In this document: piece after piece, positions 7,884 to 15,852 of the stretch | How the letters are laid out: every line of letters starts with the position of its first letter | How positions within the stretch are numbered: position 1 is the stretch's first letter | Assembly (NCBI GenBank): GCA_000961695.1 | Contig: LADW01000055.1 | Span: forward strand, 1 to 35,688 | Reading direction: 5' to 3' | From: Hyphomonadaceae bacterium BRH_c29 | GTDB taxonomy: Bacteria > Pseudomonadota > Alphaproteobacteria > Caulobacterales > Hyphomonadaceae | Length of the DNA stretch: 35,688 nucleotides | The notes under the pieces: model-generated | The model's input: only the letters and a program-made list of their open reading frames with translations | What the model was told of the DNA's origin: nothing | The model's database searches: none | Program-made: the position numbers and the translations under genes

Positions 7884-8246
7884 CGCATTTTCTGGCATTG
7901 TGAGCTTAAGTTGACTTGAGGAGGCCAAGTATAAGGGCCAATATTTTTGGAGTGTGGGAACGCGAACCTAGAGCCGTTGCTTGCGGAGTAGTTGCTGTAT
8001 GTTGCAGCGCTCCGCAAGCTATTGCCCCAGATGTTATTGGGCCAGCGTCGTGCGCCCTCGGCACGAGATGGACCTGCGCTGACCTGATCATTGAATTTGC
8101 GTCCTGAGGAGATCGGCGGCTCGGCTGTTTGACGCTTGCCGGTCGGTGGGTTAGCGACGTTACGTCTGAAGTGCTAACGTCATCAACTGCCTCTAACTTG
8201 CTTAGATCTTCCAGGTTTTGATTATTGGATTTGAAGCATCGCGCTT
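7884..8246. other. Non-coding stretch with dispersed repeat
   Basis: No convincing gene is present. A minus-strand 127-codon frame here has no recognisable motif and runs over the repeat at 7902-8024. The DNA after the repeat has no structure that I can identify. Confidence 0.45.
7902..8024 (+). repeat. About 123-bp dispersed repeat, copy A
   Basis: The segment aligns with 15639-15762 almost without gaps at roughly 70-75 percent identity by eye. Blocks such as taagggccaat, gggaacgcgaa and gcagcgctccgcaagctatt are perfectly kept. It lies just after the receptor gene and left of the tetR-RND unit; copy B lies right of that unit in the same orientation. Confidence 0.7.
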
Positions 8247-8371
8247 TCATTTGGATGCATAGCCCGCCGCTTTGAAGAAGTTCCAGCACTCAGTTGGTGT
8301 GGATAGCTTGTACATATTGCCGATTGCGTCGTTGAGATCCTTGAAGGTTCGGGCGGCGCCAGAGCACGGAT
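8247..8371 (-). pseudogene. IS630-type transposase, C-terminal remnant
   Basis: The minus strand encodes ARTFKDLNDAIGNMYKLSTP followed by TECWNFFKAAGYASK and a stop. This matches the conserved C-terminal end of IS630-family transposases (F-DL--AIG--...-T--EC-N-F-AAGY). It is cut off at 8371 by the terminal repeat of an IS66 remnant, showing that the IS66 copy jumped into this gene. The catalytic domain is gone. Confidence 0.7.
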
Positions 8372-8391
8372 GTAAGCGTCCGGCCAACGAC
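8372..8391. repeat. Terminal repeat of the IS66 remnant
   Basis: The sequence gtaagcgtccggccaacgac has the GTAA start typical of IS66 ends and marks the exact boundary with the IS630 fragment. Confidence 0.65.
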
Positions 8392-8395
8392 GCGG

Positions 8396-8623
8396 TCAGC
8401 TACGATTGGCTTTGTGGATGTCGATGAGTTTTCTGAGGTTCTCGGCACCGAACGCGGAGAACGCAACCGTTCCGTCTTCGCCGAGTGGCTGGCCGTAGAC
8501 CCGGATGGCACCGTCTTCGGGTTCCATTTCGTCGATGCTGTCGAACAACCAGTCTTCATCTTCGCCCAGTTCGGCGGCGACATGGGCAAGTGTCCAGATG
8601 GACGAGATCTTGTTCAGATGCAT
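8396..8623 (-). CDS. IS66-associated 75-residue protein, second copy
   Basis: From ATG 8623, with a ggagg seven bases upstream, the minus strand encodes a 75-residue protein (MHLNKISSIWTLAHVAAELG, then EDEDWLFD and EMEPEDG). It matches the ORF at 2119-2346 at 58 of 75 positions by hand count. The neighbouring tnpC tail is frameshifted and the rest of the element is missing, yet this ORF keeps its start, ribosome site and full length. Its function is unknown. Whether it is still expressed is uncertain, because its natural promoter upstream of tnpA has been lost. Confidence 0.6.
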   Translation of the reverse strand: MHLNKISSIWTLAHVAAELGEDEDWLFDSIDEMEPEDGAIRVYGQPLGEDGTVAFSAFGAENLRKLIDIHKANRS

Positions 8624-8629
8624 GCACCA

Positions 8630-8775
8630 ACCTCCTCGACTCGTGTCCAGTTCCACGGCAGGAGATCGCTGAGGCGCGCTGCGGGGTGGGATGCGATGCT
8701 CGGGCGAGAACGTCGGCGAGCCAGGCCTGCGGATCGACATCGTTGAGCTTGGCCGTCTGCAGGAGGGTATCGACC
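8630..8775 (-). pseudogene. tnpC: IS66 TnpC C-terminal remnant, frameshifted
   Basis: The minus strand encodes DTLLQTAKLNDVDPQAWLAD VLAR, matching the tnpC C-terminus at about 1966-2030. After a two-base insertion near 8700 it continues as RIASHPAARLSDLLPWNWTR. Everything upstream of TLLQTAKL is missing; homology ends about 15 bp from the tetR stop codon. Together with the 75-residue ORF and the terminal repeat, this forms the surviving right end of a second IS66 copy. Confidence 0.8.
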
Positions 8776-8789
8776 GGCTCAGCCGGCGG

Positions 8790-9404
8790 TCAGGCCGGGA
8801 TCTGTGGCGGCTTGATAATCTTGCGCAGGATGGGAACGATTGTGTCCATCATTGCGCCGCGTTCCTGTTCGGGATGACGCACGGCTCTGGTATGCAGGCC
8901 CCCGAAGATCGTAAACAGCAATTCGGTCTTCACTTCAGGACTGTCTACACCGAACCGGGTCAGCATGGAGCAAAATCGCACCCGCATGTTGAGATCATGT
9001 TCATGTAGAATCTGCGCGACCTTTGGATTGCGCTGCGCCTCTGCGAGGGTTTCAAAGCTGAGAACCGTCCTGAATATCTCGGTCTCATACAGGATGTGCT
9101 CCGAAACTTTCTGGAGCAGCGCATCCGCAAGCTCGCCTGGCGTCGCCGTCTCCAGTTCGATCAGCCTGGCCATCTGGCGATCCAGCTCCCGGCGGATGAC
9201 TGCCTCGATCAGGGCCTCCTTGTTCTCCACGTAATGGTAGAGATGTCCTACGCTCATCTCGCAGGACTGCGCGATTTTTGAAATGCCCGCGCCGTGGAAG
9301 CCGCTGGCCGCGAAGCATTGTTCTGCGGCAATCAGGATCTGTTCCCAACGCTCTGCGCGCTTCTTGCCCGGCTTCATCGTGGCTTCTTCGTCCGTACTAT
9401 TCAT
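8790..9404 (-). CDS. TetR/AcrR-family repressor of the adjacent RND pump
   Basis: This 204-residue protein starts at 9404, preceded by gggaagg; an internal ATG at 9377 is an alternative. The N-terminal helix-turn-helix comprises WEQILIAAEQCFAASGFHGA, then GISKIAQSCEMSVGHLYHYV and ENKEALIEAVI, the classical TetR fold. The remaining helices form the ligand-binding and dimer domain. It is divergent from the MFP-RND-OMF operon, the standard layout in which the repressor controls both itself and the pump through the shared 101-bp spacer, where a palindrome is visible. The last codons lie 15-20 bp from IS66 debris, so the extreme C-terminus could be altered. The ligand is unknown. Confidence 0.92.
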   Translation of the reverse strand: MNSTDEEATMKPGKKRAERWEQILIAAEQCFAASGFHGAGISKIAQSCEMSVGHLYHYVENKEALIEAVIRRELDRQMARLIELETATPGELADALLQKVSEHILYETEIFRTVLSFETLAEAQRNPKVAQILHEHDLNMRVRFCSMLTRFGVDSPEVKTELLFTIFGGLHTRAVRHPEQERGAMMDTIVPILRKIIKPPQIPA

Positions 9405-9419
9405 TCTTGACCTTCCCTA

Positions 9420-9448
9420 TTGACATTGTGCGTTGCAGCAATAGATAG
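9420..9448 (+). promoter_or_regulatory. Candidate promoter of the first RND operon
   Basis: A perfect TTGACA at 9420-9425 is followed after 16-17 bp by TAGATA/AGATAG (9442-9448), an acceptable -10 region. It points toward the MFP gene starting at 9506, and the -10 abuts the palindrome at 9445-9462. Confidence 0.45.
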
Positions 9449-9462
9449 AGCGTTCATTCTAT
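9445..9462. promoter_or_regulatory. Candidate TetR operator
   Basis: The sequence atagagcgttcattctat has inverted arms ATAGA/TCTAT with partly matching inner bases. It sits in the tetR-RND divergent spacer and overlaps the candidate -10, the place where a repressor of this class usually binds. Confidence 0.5.
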
Positions 9463-9505
9463 ATTTGCAAGCCGGTTCCTCCGGCAAACCTTACAGGACC
9501 GTAAT

Positions 9506-10693
9506 ATGAACCGGCTGAACAGTCTTCAATGGGCTCTGGCAAGTGCATCCGCCCTTGTTCTGGCGGCCTGCTCGCCCGCCACTGCGGCGCAATCTGGGGC
9601 CCCGCAAGGGCCGCCGTCCGTCCAGACCCTGACAGTCCAGCTCACGACGGTCCCGAATGCGATCGATCTGTCGGGCCGGGCGCGGGCCTTCGCCGAGGCC
9701 GAAATCCGGCCGCAGGTGACCGGCATCGTCGCCGAGCGCCTCTTCACGGAGGGCGAGGCCGTGAAGAAAGGGCGGGCGCTCTACCGGCTGGATGCCTTGG
9801 AATACGCCTCGGCCGTGGAAAGCGCCAAAGCCTCGCTGATGCGGGCCGAGGCCGCGGCCGGTTCAGCCCGCACCACGGCAGCGCGCTATGAGCGCCTCGC
9901 GGCGATCAATGCGGTCAGCCAGCAGGAGTACGAACAGGCCAACGCCGAAGCCAAGCAGGCCGAAGCCGACATCGCGCTGCAGCGCGCCCAGCTCAACCGC
10001 GCCCAGATCGATCTTGGCCGCACACGCATCACCGCGCCGATCTCGGGCCAGATCGGACGGTCGGATGTAACCGCCGGCGCGCTGGTGACCCAGAACCAGG
10101 CAAATGCTATGGCGACCGTCGTGCAACTCGACCCGATCAACATTGACCTGACCGCATCGGCTGTCCGCCTGCTGAGCATCCGCCAGCAGATCGCCTCGGG
10201 CAAGATCGCCACCGTGGACGGCACCATTCCGGTGACCGTCCTGTTCGAAGACGGCACCGCCTACGCGCATCCCGGCCGGTTGGAATTCAGCGAAGTGAGT
10301 GTCGACGAAGCCGCCGGCACAGTGGCCGTGCGCGTTGTTGTTCCGAACCCGGACGGCTTGCTGTTGCCGGGCATGTTCCTGCGCGCAAGTTTCTCGGCGG
10401 GCGCCTTTGAGAACGTCGTGACGGTGCCGCAATCGCTGGTATCGCGCACGGCAAAGGGCGAGCCGAGCGTGCTGGTTGTCGCAGATGACAACACAGTGGA
10501 ACGCCGCGTTGTGACCGTGGACGGCCAGTCCGGCAATGCCTGGATCGTGTCGAGCGGGCTCGCCGCCGGCGACAAGCTCATCACATCCAATCTCCAATCC
10601 ATCGAAACCGGCATGACCGTCACTACGGTTCCGGCCAGTGAAAGCGCCGAAGGGACACCTGCCAATGCGGGCGCCCGCGGCGGAATCCAATAG
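9506..10693 (+). CDS. RND efflux periplasmic adaptor (membrane fusion lipoprotein)
   Basis: This 395-residue AcrA/MexA-type protein has an N-terminal lipoprotein signal with lipobox LVLAAC (Cys at about 22). It would therefore be anchored in the inner membrane. The barrel-sandwich halves are ARAFAEAEIRPQVTGIVAER and TRITAPISGQIGRSDVTAGA. They bracket an alpha-helical hairpin rich in Ala, Glu and Arg (about 100-165). Beta-barrel and membrane-proximal domains follow, with VTVLFEDGTAYAHPGRLEFS and GLLLPGMFLRASF. It links the RND permease to the outer-membrane factor. The permease gene follows after 16 bp. Confidence 0.94.
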   Translation: MNRLNSLQWALASASALVLAACSPATAAQSGAPQGPPSVQTLTVQLTTVPNAIDLSGRARAFAEAEIRPQVTGIVAERLFTEGEAVKKGRALYRLDALEYASAVESAKASLMRAEAAAGSARTTAARYERLAAINAVSQQEYEQANAEAKQAEADIALQRAQLNRAQIDLGRTRITAPISGQIGRSDVTAGALVTQNQANAMATVVQLDPINIDLTASAVRLLSIRQQIASGKIATVDGTIPVTVLFEDGTAYAHPGRLEFSEVSVDEAAGTVAVRVVVPNPDGLLLPGMFLRASFSAGAFENVVTVPQSLVSRTAKGEPSVLVVADDNTVERRVVTVDGQSGNAWIVSSGLAAGDKLITSNLQSIETGMTVTTVPASESAEGTPANAGARGGIQ

Positions 10694-10709
10694 GAACCGG
10701 TAACCCCTG

Positions 10710-13700
10710 ATGGCCAGATTCTTCATTGATCGCCCCGTCTTTGCCTGGGTGATTGCGATCATCATCATGCTCGTCGGCGCCCTCGCGCTTCGCAGTTTGC
10801 CCGTTTCTCAGTACCCGGACGTTGCGCCGCCAACGATCAGCATCAACGCCAGCTATCCCGGTGCCTCTGCCAAGGCAGTGGAAGATTCCGTCACGCAGGT
10901 CATCGAGCAGCAGCTCACCGGCCTCGACGGGCTGGATTATGTCTCCTCGACGTCCAGCTCGGACGGGTCCAGCAGCATCACCCTGACCTTCCGGCCGGGG
11001 ACGAACCCGGACGTTGCCCAGGTTCAGGTTCAGAACAAACTCTCGCTCGCGACGCCGTTCCTTCCAACTGACGTCCAGCGCCAGGGCGTTACGGTCAGCA
11101 AGGCTGGCACCGGATATCTGCTCATCACGGCGCTCTATTCTCCGAACGGGACGTTGGATCAGACCGACATCGGCGACTATATCAGATCCAACATCTATGA
11201 TGTTGTCAGCCGTACCGAAGGCGTCGGCAGTGTTAGAGCGTTCGGGTCGCAATATGCGATGCGGGTCTGGCTTGATCCGAAAAAGCTGGTCCAGTTCCGG
11301 CTCACGCCGAATGATGTGGTCCAGGCAATCCGTGCACAGAATTCGCAGGTCACAGCCGGCGCGCTTGGCGGGACGCCATCAGTGGAAGGTCAGGAAATCA
11401 ACCTGACCATCACGCTCCAGTCCCTACTTTCGACGCCGGAGGATTTCGAGCAGCTGCTGATCAGCACCACGGCCGAAGGCGGCTCGGTCCGCCTGTCGGA
11501 CGTGGGCCGCGTCGAGATGGGCGCTGAAAACTACGCGTTCAATTCCAAGTTCAACGGCATGAATGCCTCCGGCTTTGCCGTCTCGCTCGCGACGGGCGCC
11601 AATGCGCTGGATACGGCAGAGCGCGTAAAGGCTGAAGTGGAGCGGCTGTCGCAGCAGTTTCCCGATGACCTAGAATACGCCTTTCCGATTGATGCAACCC
11701 CGTTCATCAAGACATCGATTGAATCAGTCGAGCACACGCTGATTGAGGCCATCGTCCTCGTTTTCATCGTGATCTTCATTTTCCTGCAGAACCTGCGCGC
11801 CGCAGTCATTCCGATGATTGCTGTGCCGATCGTGTTGCTGGGCACATTCGGCGTCTTGCTTCTGTTCGGCATGTCCATCAACACGCTGACCATGTTCGCG
11901 ATGGTGCTCGCGATCGGCCTTCTGGTCGACGATGCGATCGTCGTGGTCGAGAATGTGGAGCGTTTGATCAAAGAGGAAGGCCTCTCGCCACGCGATGCCA
12001 CCATCAAGTCCATGCAGCAGATCACCGGCGCGCTGGTTGGCATCGCCGTCGTCCTGTCGGCGGTGTTCATCCCGATGGCCTTCTTCCCGGGCTCGGCCGG
12101 TGTCATCTACCGCCAGTTCTCGGTCACCATCGTCTCCGCGATGGCCCTCTCCGTGCTGGTTGCGATCGTCCTGTCGCCGACCCTGTGCGCCGCGCTTCTG
12201 AAACCCTCTCACGGCGCGAGCACCAGTCATGGTATGCTCGGCGCCCCGGCCCGCATCTTCAATCACGGCTTCGACCGGATGGTCGTCGGCTATGAGAACA
12301 CCGTCGCGCGGATCCTGCGCCGCAAGTGGATCATGATGGTTGTGGCAGGGCTGATCGTTCTGGTGACTGCATTCGGCTTCACGCGGCTTCCGGGCTCGTT
12401 CCTGCCGGATGAGGATCAGGGCAACTATTTCACGCTCGTCCAGCTGCCGGAGAATGCCAGCCTCGAGAGAACCTCGGCTGTGATGAACGACGTCGTCACC
12501 TATTATCAGACGAGTGAAGCGGACAATGTACAGGGCATCTTCTCGCTCGCCGGCTTCAGCTTCGCCGGGCAGGGGCAGAATAACGGCATCGTGTTCGCCT
12601 CGCTCAAGGATTGGTCCGAGCGTCCCGGGCAGGAAAACTCTGTTTCCGCCATAACCAACCGTGCCTTCGGCGCCTTCAGCCAGAACCCGGACGCCCGGAT
12701 CTTCGCAATCGCGCCGCCGCCCATCCGCGAACTTGGCAACGCCAACGGCTTCGACATGTACATCCAGAACACGTCCGGCCTCTCGCAGGAAGAGTTCATC
12801 GCGGCGCGCAACGCGGCGCTTGGCATGGCATCACAGAACCCTGCGCTCACCGGCGTGCGCCCGAACGGTCTGGAAGATGGCCCGCAATTCCGGATCAAAC
12901 TCGACTATCAGAAAGCCCAGGCCCTTGGCGTGTCCACCTCGGATGCGACCAGCCTGCTCTCGGTCGCATTCGGCGGCACCTATGTGAACGACTTCATCGA
13001 CCGTGGGCGGATCAAGCGCGTTTACGTGCAAGGGGAAGCTGGCAGCCGGATGCAGCCGGATGATATCTCCGACTGGCAGGTGCGCAACGATCAGGGCGGC
13101 ATGACCCCTCTGGAAGAGATCACCAACACGTCCTGGGAATTCGGATCGCCGCAGCTGCAGCGCTTCAACGGGATTCCGGCGCTCAACATTCAGGGCAACG
13201 CGGCGCCTGGCCAGAGTTCCGGTGTCGCGATGGCGGAAATGGAGAACATCATCGAGGCTCTGCCGCAGGGCTTGTCTTACGAATGGAGCGGGCTTAGTCG
13301 GCAGGAGCGCAGCTCGGGCAACCTCGCGCCGGTGCTCTACACCATCTCGATCCTGTTCGTATTCCTGTGTCTCGCCGCCCTTTATGAAAGCTGGACCATT
13401 CCGGTGGCCGTGCTCCTGATTGCACCGCTTGGCATCGCCGGCGCGGTCGTCGCCGCACATTTCCGCGGACTGTCCAACGACATCTTCTTCCAGGTCGGCC
13501 TGCTGACGACGGTGGGGCTGGCTTCCAAGAACGCCATCCTGATCGTCGAGTTCGCAAAGCTGCTGGAGAAGCAGGGAAAGGACCTGATCACGGCGACGAT
13601 GGAGGCCGTCCGGCAGCGCATCCGGCCCATCCTGATGACCTCTCTCGCTTTCGGGTTCGGCGTGCTTCCGCTGGCACTGAGTTCCGGCGCCGGCGCCAGC

Positions 13701-13853
13701 GGCCGCATCGCGATCGGCACGATCGTCCTCGGCGGCGTCGGCTCTGCCATGCTGTTCAGCCTCTTGTTTTCACCCCTGTTCTACATGGTCGTCCGTAAGC
13801 TGACGACCCGCAAACCCAAGACCCTTGTTCCTGCCGGAGATCCCGTAGAATGA
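10710..13853 (+). CDS. RND multidrug efflux permease, HAE1 (AcrB/MexB) family
   Basis: This 1047-residue protein matches AcrB in length and layout. TM1 follows MARFFIDRPVFAWVIAIIIM. The first porter domain includes GLDGLDYVSSTSSSDGSSSI. TM4 carries the proton-relay pair in GLLVDDAIVVVENVER, and by codon count the aspartates are D407 and D408, exactly AcrB numbering. The second half repeats the fold with GSFLPDEDQGNYF, and ends with the TM10-12 region including GLASKNAILIVEFA, whose Lys is part of the relay. It exports hydrophobic or amphiphilic compounds using the proton gradient. It overlaps the outer-membrane factor gene by 4 bp, and all partners for a complete pump are present. Confidence 0.96.
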   Translation: MARFFIDRPVFAWVIAIIIMLVGALALRSLPVSQYPDVAPPTISINASYPGASAKAVEDSVTQVIEQQLTGLDGLDYVSSTSSSDGSSSITLTFRPGTNPDVAQVQVQNKLSLATPFLPTDVQRQGVTVSKAGTGYLLITALYSPNGTLDQTDIGDYIRSNIYDVVSRTEGVGSVRAFGSQYAMRVWLDPKKLVQFRLTPNDVVQAIRAQNSQVTAGALGGTPSVEGQEINLTITLQSLLSTPEDFEQLLISTTAEGGSVRLSDVGRVEMGAENYAFNSKFNGMNASGFAVSLATGANALDTAERVKAEVERLSQQFPDDLEYAFPIDATPFIKTSIESVEHTLIEAIVLVFIVIFIFLQNLRAAVIPMIAVPIVLLGTFGVLLLFGMSINTLTMFAMVLAIGLLVDDAIVVVENVERLIKEEGLSPRDATIKSMQQITGALVGIAVVLSAVFIPMAFFPGSAGVIYRQFSVTIVSAMALSVLVAIVLSPTLCAALLKPSHGASTSHGMLGAPARIFNHGFDRMVVGYENTVARILRRKWIMMVVAGLIVLVTAFGFTRLPGSFLPDEDQGNYFTLVQLPENASLERTSAVMNDVVTYYQTSEADNVQGIFSLAGFSFAGQGQNNGIVFASLKDWSERPGQENSVSAITNRAFGAFSQNPDARIFAIAPPPIRELGNANGFDMYIQNTSGLSQEEFIAARNAALGMASQNPALTGVRPNGLEDGPQFRIKLDYQKAQALGVSTSDATSLLSVAFGGTYVNDFIDRGRIKRVYVQGEAGSRMQPDDISDWQVRNDQGGMTPLEEITNTSWEFGSPQLQRFNGIPALNIQGNAAPGQSSGVAMAEMENIIEALPQGLSYEWSGLSRQERSSGNLAPVLYTISILFVFLCLAALYESWTIPVAVLLIAPLGIAGAVVAAHFRGLSNDIFFQVGLLTTVGLASKNAILIVEFAKLLEKQGKDLITATMEAVRQRIRPILMTSLAFGFGVLPLALSSGAGASGRIAIGTIVLGGVGSAMLFSLLFSPLFYMVVRKLTTRKPKTLVPAGDPVE

Positions 13854-15268
13854 AGACGATGAGAACGGCAGTCCTCTCAGTCAGCGTCCTTGCGCTTGCG
13901 GGTTGCGTCAACCTTGCGCCGGACTATAAGCGCGGCGCGCCGTCAATGCCTGCCCAGTTGCCGGTTGATCCGGCAGCCAGCAGTGGAAGCGCGGCGCTTC
14001 ACTGGGAAGATATTGTCGTGGCGGCTCCGCTGCGCGAACTGATTGCGGTCGCCCTGATCGAGAACCGCGACCTGCAAGTCGTCGCCGCCAATGTCCGCGT
14101 CGCCCGCGCAAAACTCGGATTGGCGCGGTCCGGCCTGTTTCCGCGCTTCGGGGCAGACGCATCCGTGGAGGAAGGCGGCACATTCGAAAGCTCAGCGTCC
14201 CCGCCCCAATCCTTCTCGGACAACGCGTCCGCGGGTCTGAGCGTCACAGCATGGGAACTCGATTTCTTCGGCCGCATTGCCAACAACCAGGCTGCAGCAC
14301 GTGAATCCTATTTCGCCAGCGAAGAAGGCCAACGCGCGGCGCGCATCGCTCTGGTGGCCTCCATCTGCGAAGCCTGGCTGCAGCTCGCGGCCGACAAGGA
14401 ATTGCTTGCCCTCGCCGAAGAAACGGTCCGTAGCCAGAGCGAAAGTTTCGATCTTACCCGCGAACTTCTCGATGCCGGCGCAGCAAACGAACTCGACGTC
14501 CGGCGAGCGTCCGCATCCGTGCAGACCGCCCGCGCGCAGGCGGCGCAGTTTGAGGCGCGGGTGCGGCAGGACCTGAACCTTCTGCGCTTCCTCGCCGGCG
14601 CTGACTTGCCTGAAGGCATCGCCGGCTCCGCCGTGCTCTCGCCTACACCGCTGGTCTCGAAAATTCCCGTCGGCGCGTCGTCCGAAATCCTGCTCGCGCG
14701 CCCGGACCTGATGGCCGCCGAGCGCCAGTTGCGCGCGGCGAACGCGAGTATCGGCGCCGCACGCGCGGCTTACTTCCCGTCGATTTCGCTGATTGGCAGC
14801 GCTGGCTATGTCAGCGCAGACCTCTCGGGTCTTGTCGGCGGCGACGGGACTGGGGGGTGGCGATTTGGTCCAAGCCTCAGCCTGCCGATTTTCGATGGCG
14901 GCGCGCGGCGGAGCAACCTCGCTTCCACCCTCGCTGCCCGCGATGCGGCGCTCGCGAGCTATGAGCGTTCCATCCAGTCTGCCTTCCGCGAAACGGCGGA
15001 CGCCCTCGCCGTCGCGGCAACAATCGACGCGCGCCTCTCCGCGCTTCAACAACTTGCTGAAGATACGGATATCACGCTGTCTCTTTCAGAAGAGCGTTTT
15101 AAGGCAGGTATCGACGACTATCTCGCAGTGCTGGATGCGCAGCGCGAATATTATTCCGGGCGTCAGCAACTGATTGCTGCGCAGCTTGACCGAGGACGGA
15201 ATACGGTCGCCCTTTTCCGGGCGCTTGGAAACTGGAGTGATACATCCCAAGCGCCTGAAGCCCCGTGA
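13850..15268 (+). CDS. Outer-membrane efflux lipoprotein, NodT/OprM family
   Basis: The 472-residue protein begins at ATG 13850, overlapping the permease stop (ATGA). A lipoprotein signal ends in LALAGC. The following NLAPDYKRG is the family's usual N-terminal motif. Two repeats of the TolC fold follow: one with helices around LREL then ENRDLQVVAANVRVARAKLG, WELDFFGRIANNQAAARESY; the other with LLARPDLMAAERQLRAANAS IGAARAAYFPSISL, and ERFKAGIDDYLAVLDAQREY. It forms the trimeric channel-tunnel through the outer membrane for the upstream pump. It may also serve the second RND pair, which has no outer-membrane gene of its own. Confidence 0.95.
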   Translation: MKTMRTAVLSVSVLALAGCVNLAPDYKRGAPSMPAQLPVDPAASSGSAALHWEDIVVAAPLRELIAVALIENRDLQVVAANVRVARAKLGLARSGLFPRFGADASVEEGGTFESSASPPQSFSDNASAGLSVTAWELDFFGRIANNQAAARESYFASEEGQRAARIALVASICEAWLQLAADKELLALAEETVRSQSESFDLTRELLDAGAANELDVRRASASVQTARAQAAQFEARVRQDLNLLRFLAGADLPEGIAGSAVLSPTPLVSKIPVGASSEILLARPDLMAAERQLRAANASIGAARAAYFPSISLIGSAGYVSADLSGLVGGDGTGGWRFGPSLSLPIFDGGARRSNLASTLAARDAALASYERSIQSAFRETADALAVAATIDARLSALQQLAEDTDITLSLSEERFKAGIDDYLAVLDAQREYYSGRQQLIAAQLDRGRNTVALFRALGNWSDTSQAPEAP

Positions 15269-15331
15269 TTCTGAGATCGGCAGCCGGGAAAAACGCTGAT
15301 GCTCAGGCGTCTTCCCGAAGCCGCCTGACAG

Positions 15332-15373
15332 GTCTCAAGTTTAGGTGATCCTAGCGGAAGCAGGACTTGAGAC
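15332..15373. repeat. 8-bp inverted repeat with 26-bp spacer
   Basis: Arms gtctcaag (15332-15339) and cttgagac (15366-15373) are perfect reverse complements, 64 bp after the NodT stop. The spacer is long and no T-run follows, so it is more likely an element end or weak hairpin than an intrinsic terminator. Confidence 0.4.
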
Positions 15374-15638
15374 AGCCGGACAGGGTCATTAATGTCGGAC
15401 ACTGGCCAAAAACCCGTTTGACCACTCCAAGACCTCACCATGGATCATTTAGCTTGGCGTGCTGATGCATGTCCGATTTCCGCTTTACCTCCGCAATGAA
15501 CAAGATGTTCTGTATGGAAGCGGTACTGATGAGTGCCGCGAAAGTGATCGTCTTTGGGGCGATCGCTTCGTGGCGTACTTTGCGAGTAATATCCGTAAGC
15601 AGAGATCAGAAGCTATGCGTAGGATCCTTGGCAATGTT

Positions 15639-15762
15639 AGCTTGACTTGACCTGAGGAGGCTGGATGTAAGGGCCAATCTCTTTGGGGGCGGCGGGAACG
15701 CGAAGCTTAAGCTGTTGTTTTAGAAGTGGGTGCTGGACGTCGCAGCGCTCCGCAAGCTATTG
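15639..15762 (+). repeat. About 123-bp dispersed repeat, copy B
   Basis: This is the partner of 7902-8024 in the same orientation. Together the two copies flank the IS66/IS630 debris and the entire tetR-RND operon. I could not identify the family; no open frame spans both copies. Confidence 0.7.
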
Positions 15763-15852
15763 TCAAAGATGTGGGGGTGGCCAGCTTTGGCGCGCTCCGC
15801 AGGCTTCAGACGGATCTCGGGTGCGTGCAACAAATCGTTCATCCGGACGGCA

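Larger units (their letters stand above)
8372..8775 (-). mobile_element. IS66-family right-end remnant
   Basis: The unit consists of the terminal repeat at 8372, the 75-residue ORF and the last codons of tnpC. It was inserted in an IS630-type gene at its 8371 side and was truncated at about 8775 next to tetR, so no target duplication can be read. Confidence 0.75.
15269..15852. other. Intergenic stretch with repeat debris
   Basis: No gene is recognisable in this 580-bp gap between the NodT gene and the convergent marR. It holds the inverted repeat at 15332-15373 and dispersed repeat copy B. The block gcgctccgca recurs 46 bp further on (15787-15807). No intrinsic terminator with a T-run was found after the efflux operon. 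Confidence 0.45.

Noticed and set aside
7906..8289. A 127-codon minus-strand frame
   Set aside because: It runs through a dispersed repeat whose other copy has stops in the same frame, and it overlaps the IS630 remnant.
9863..10768. A 301-codon antisense frame
   Set aside because: Antisense to the well-supported MFP gene; no domain visible.
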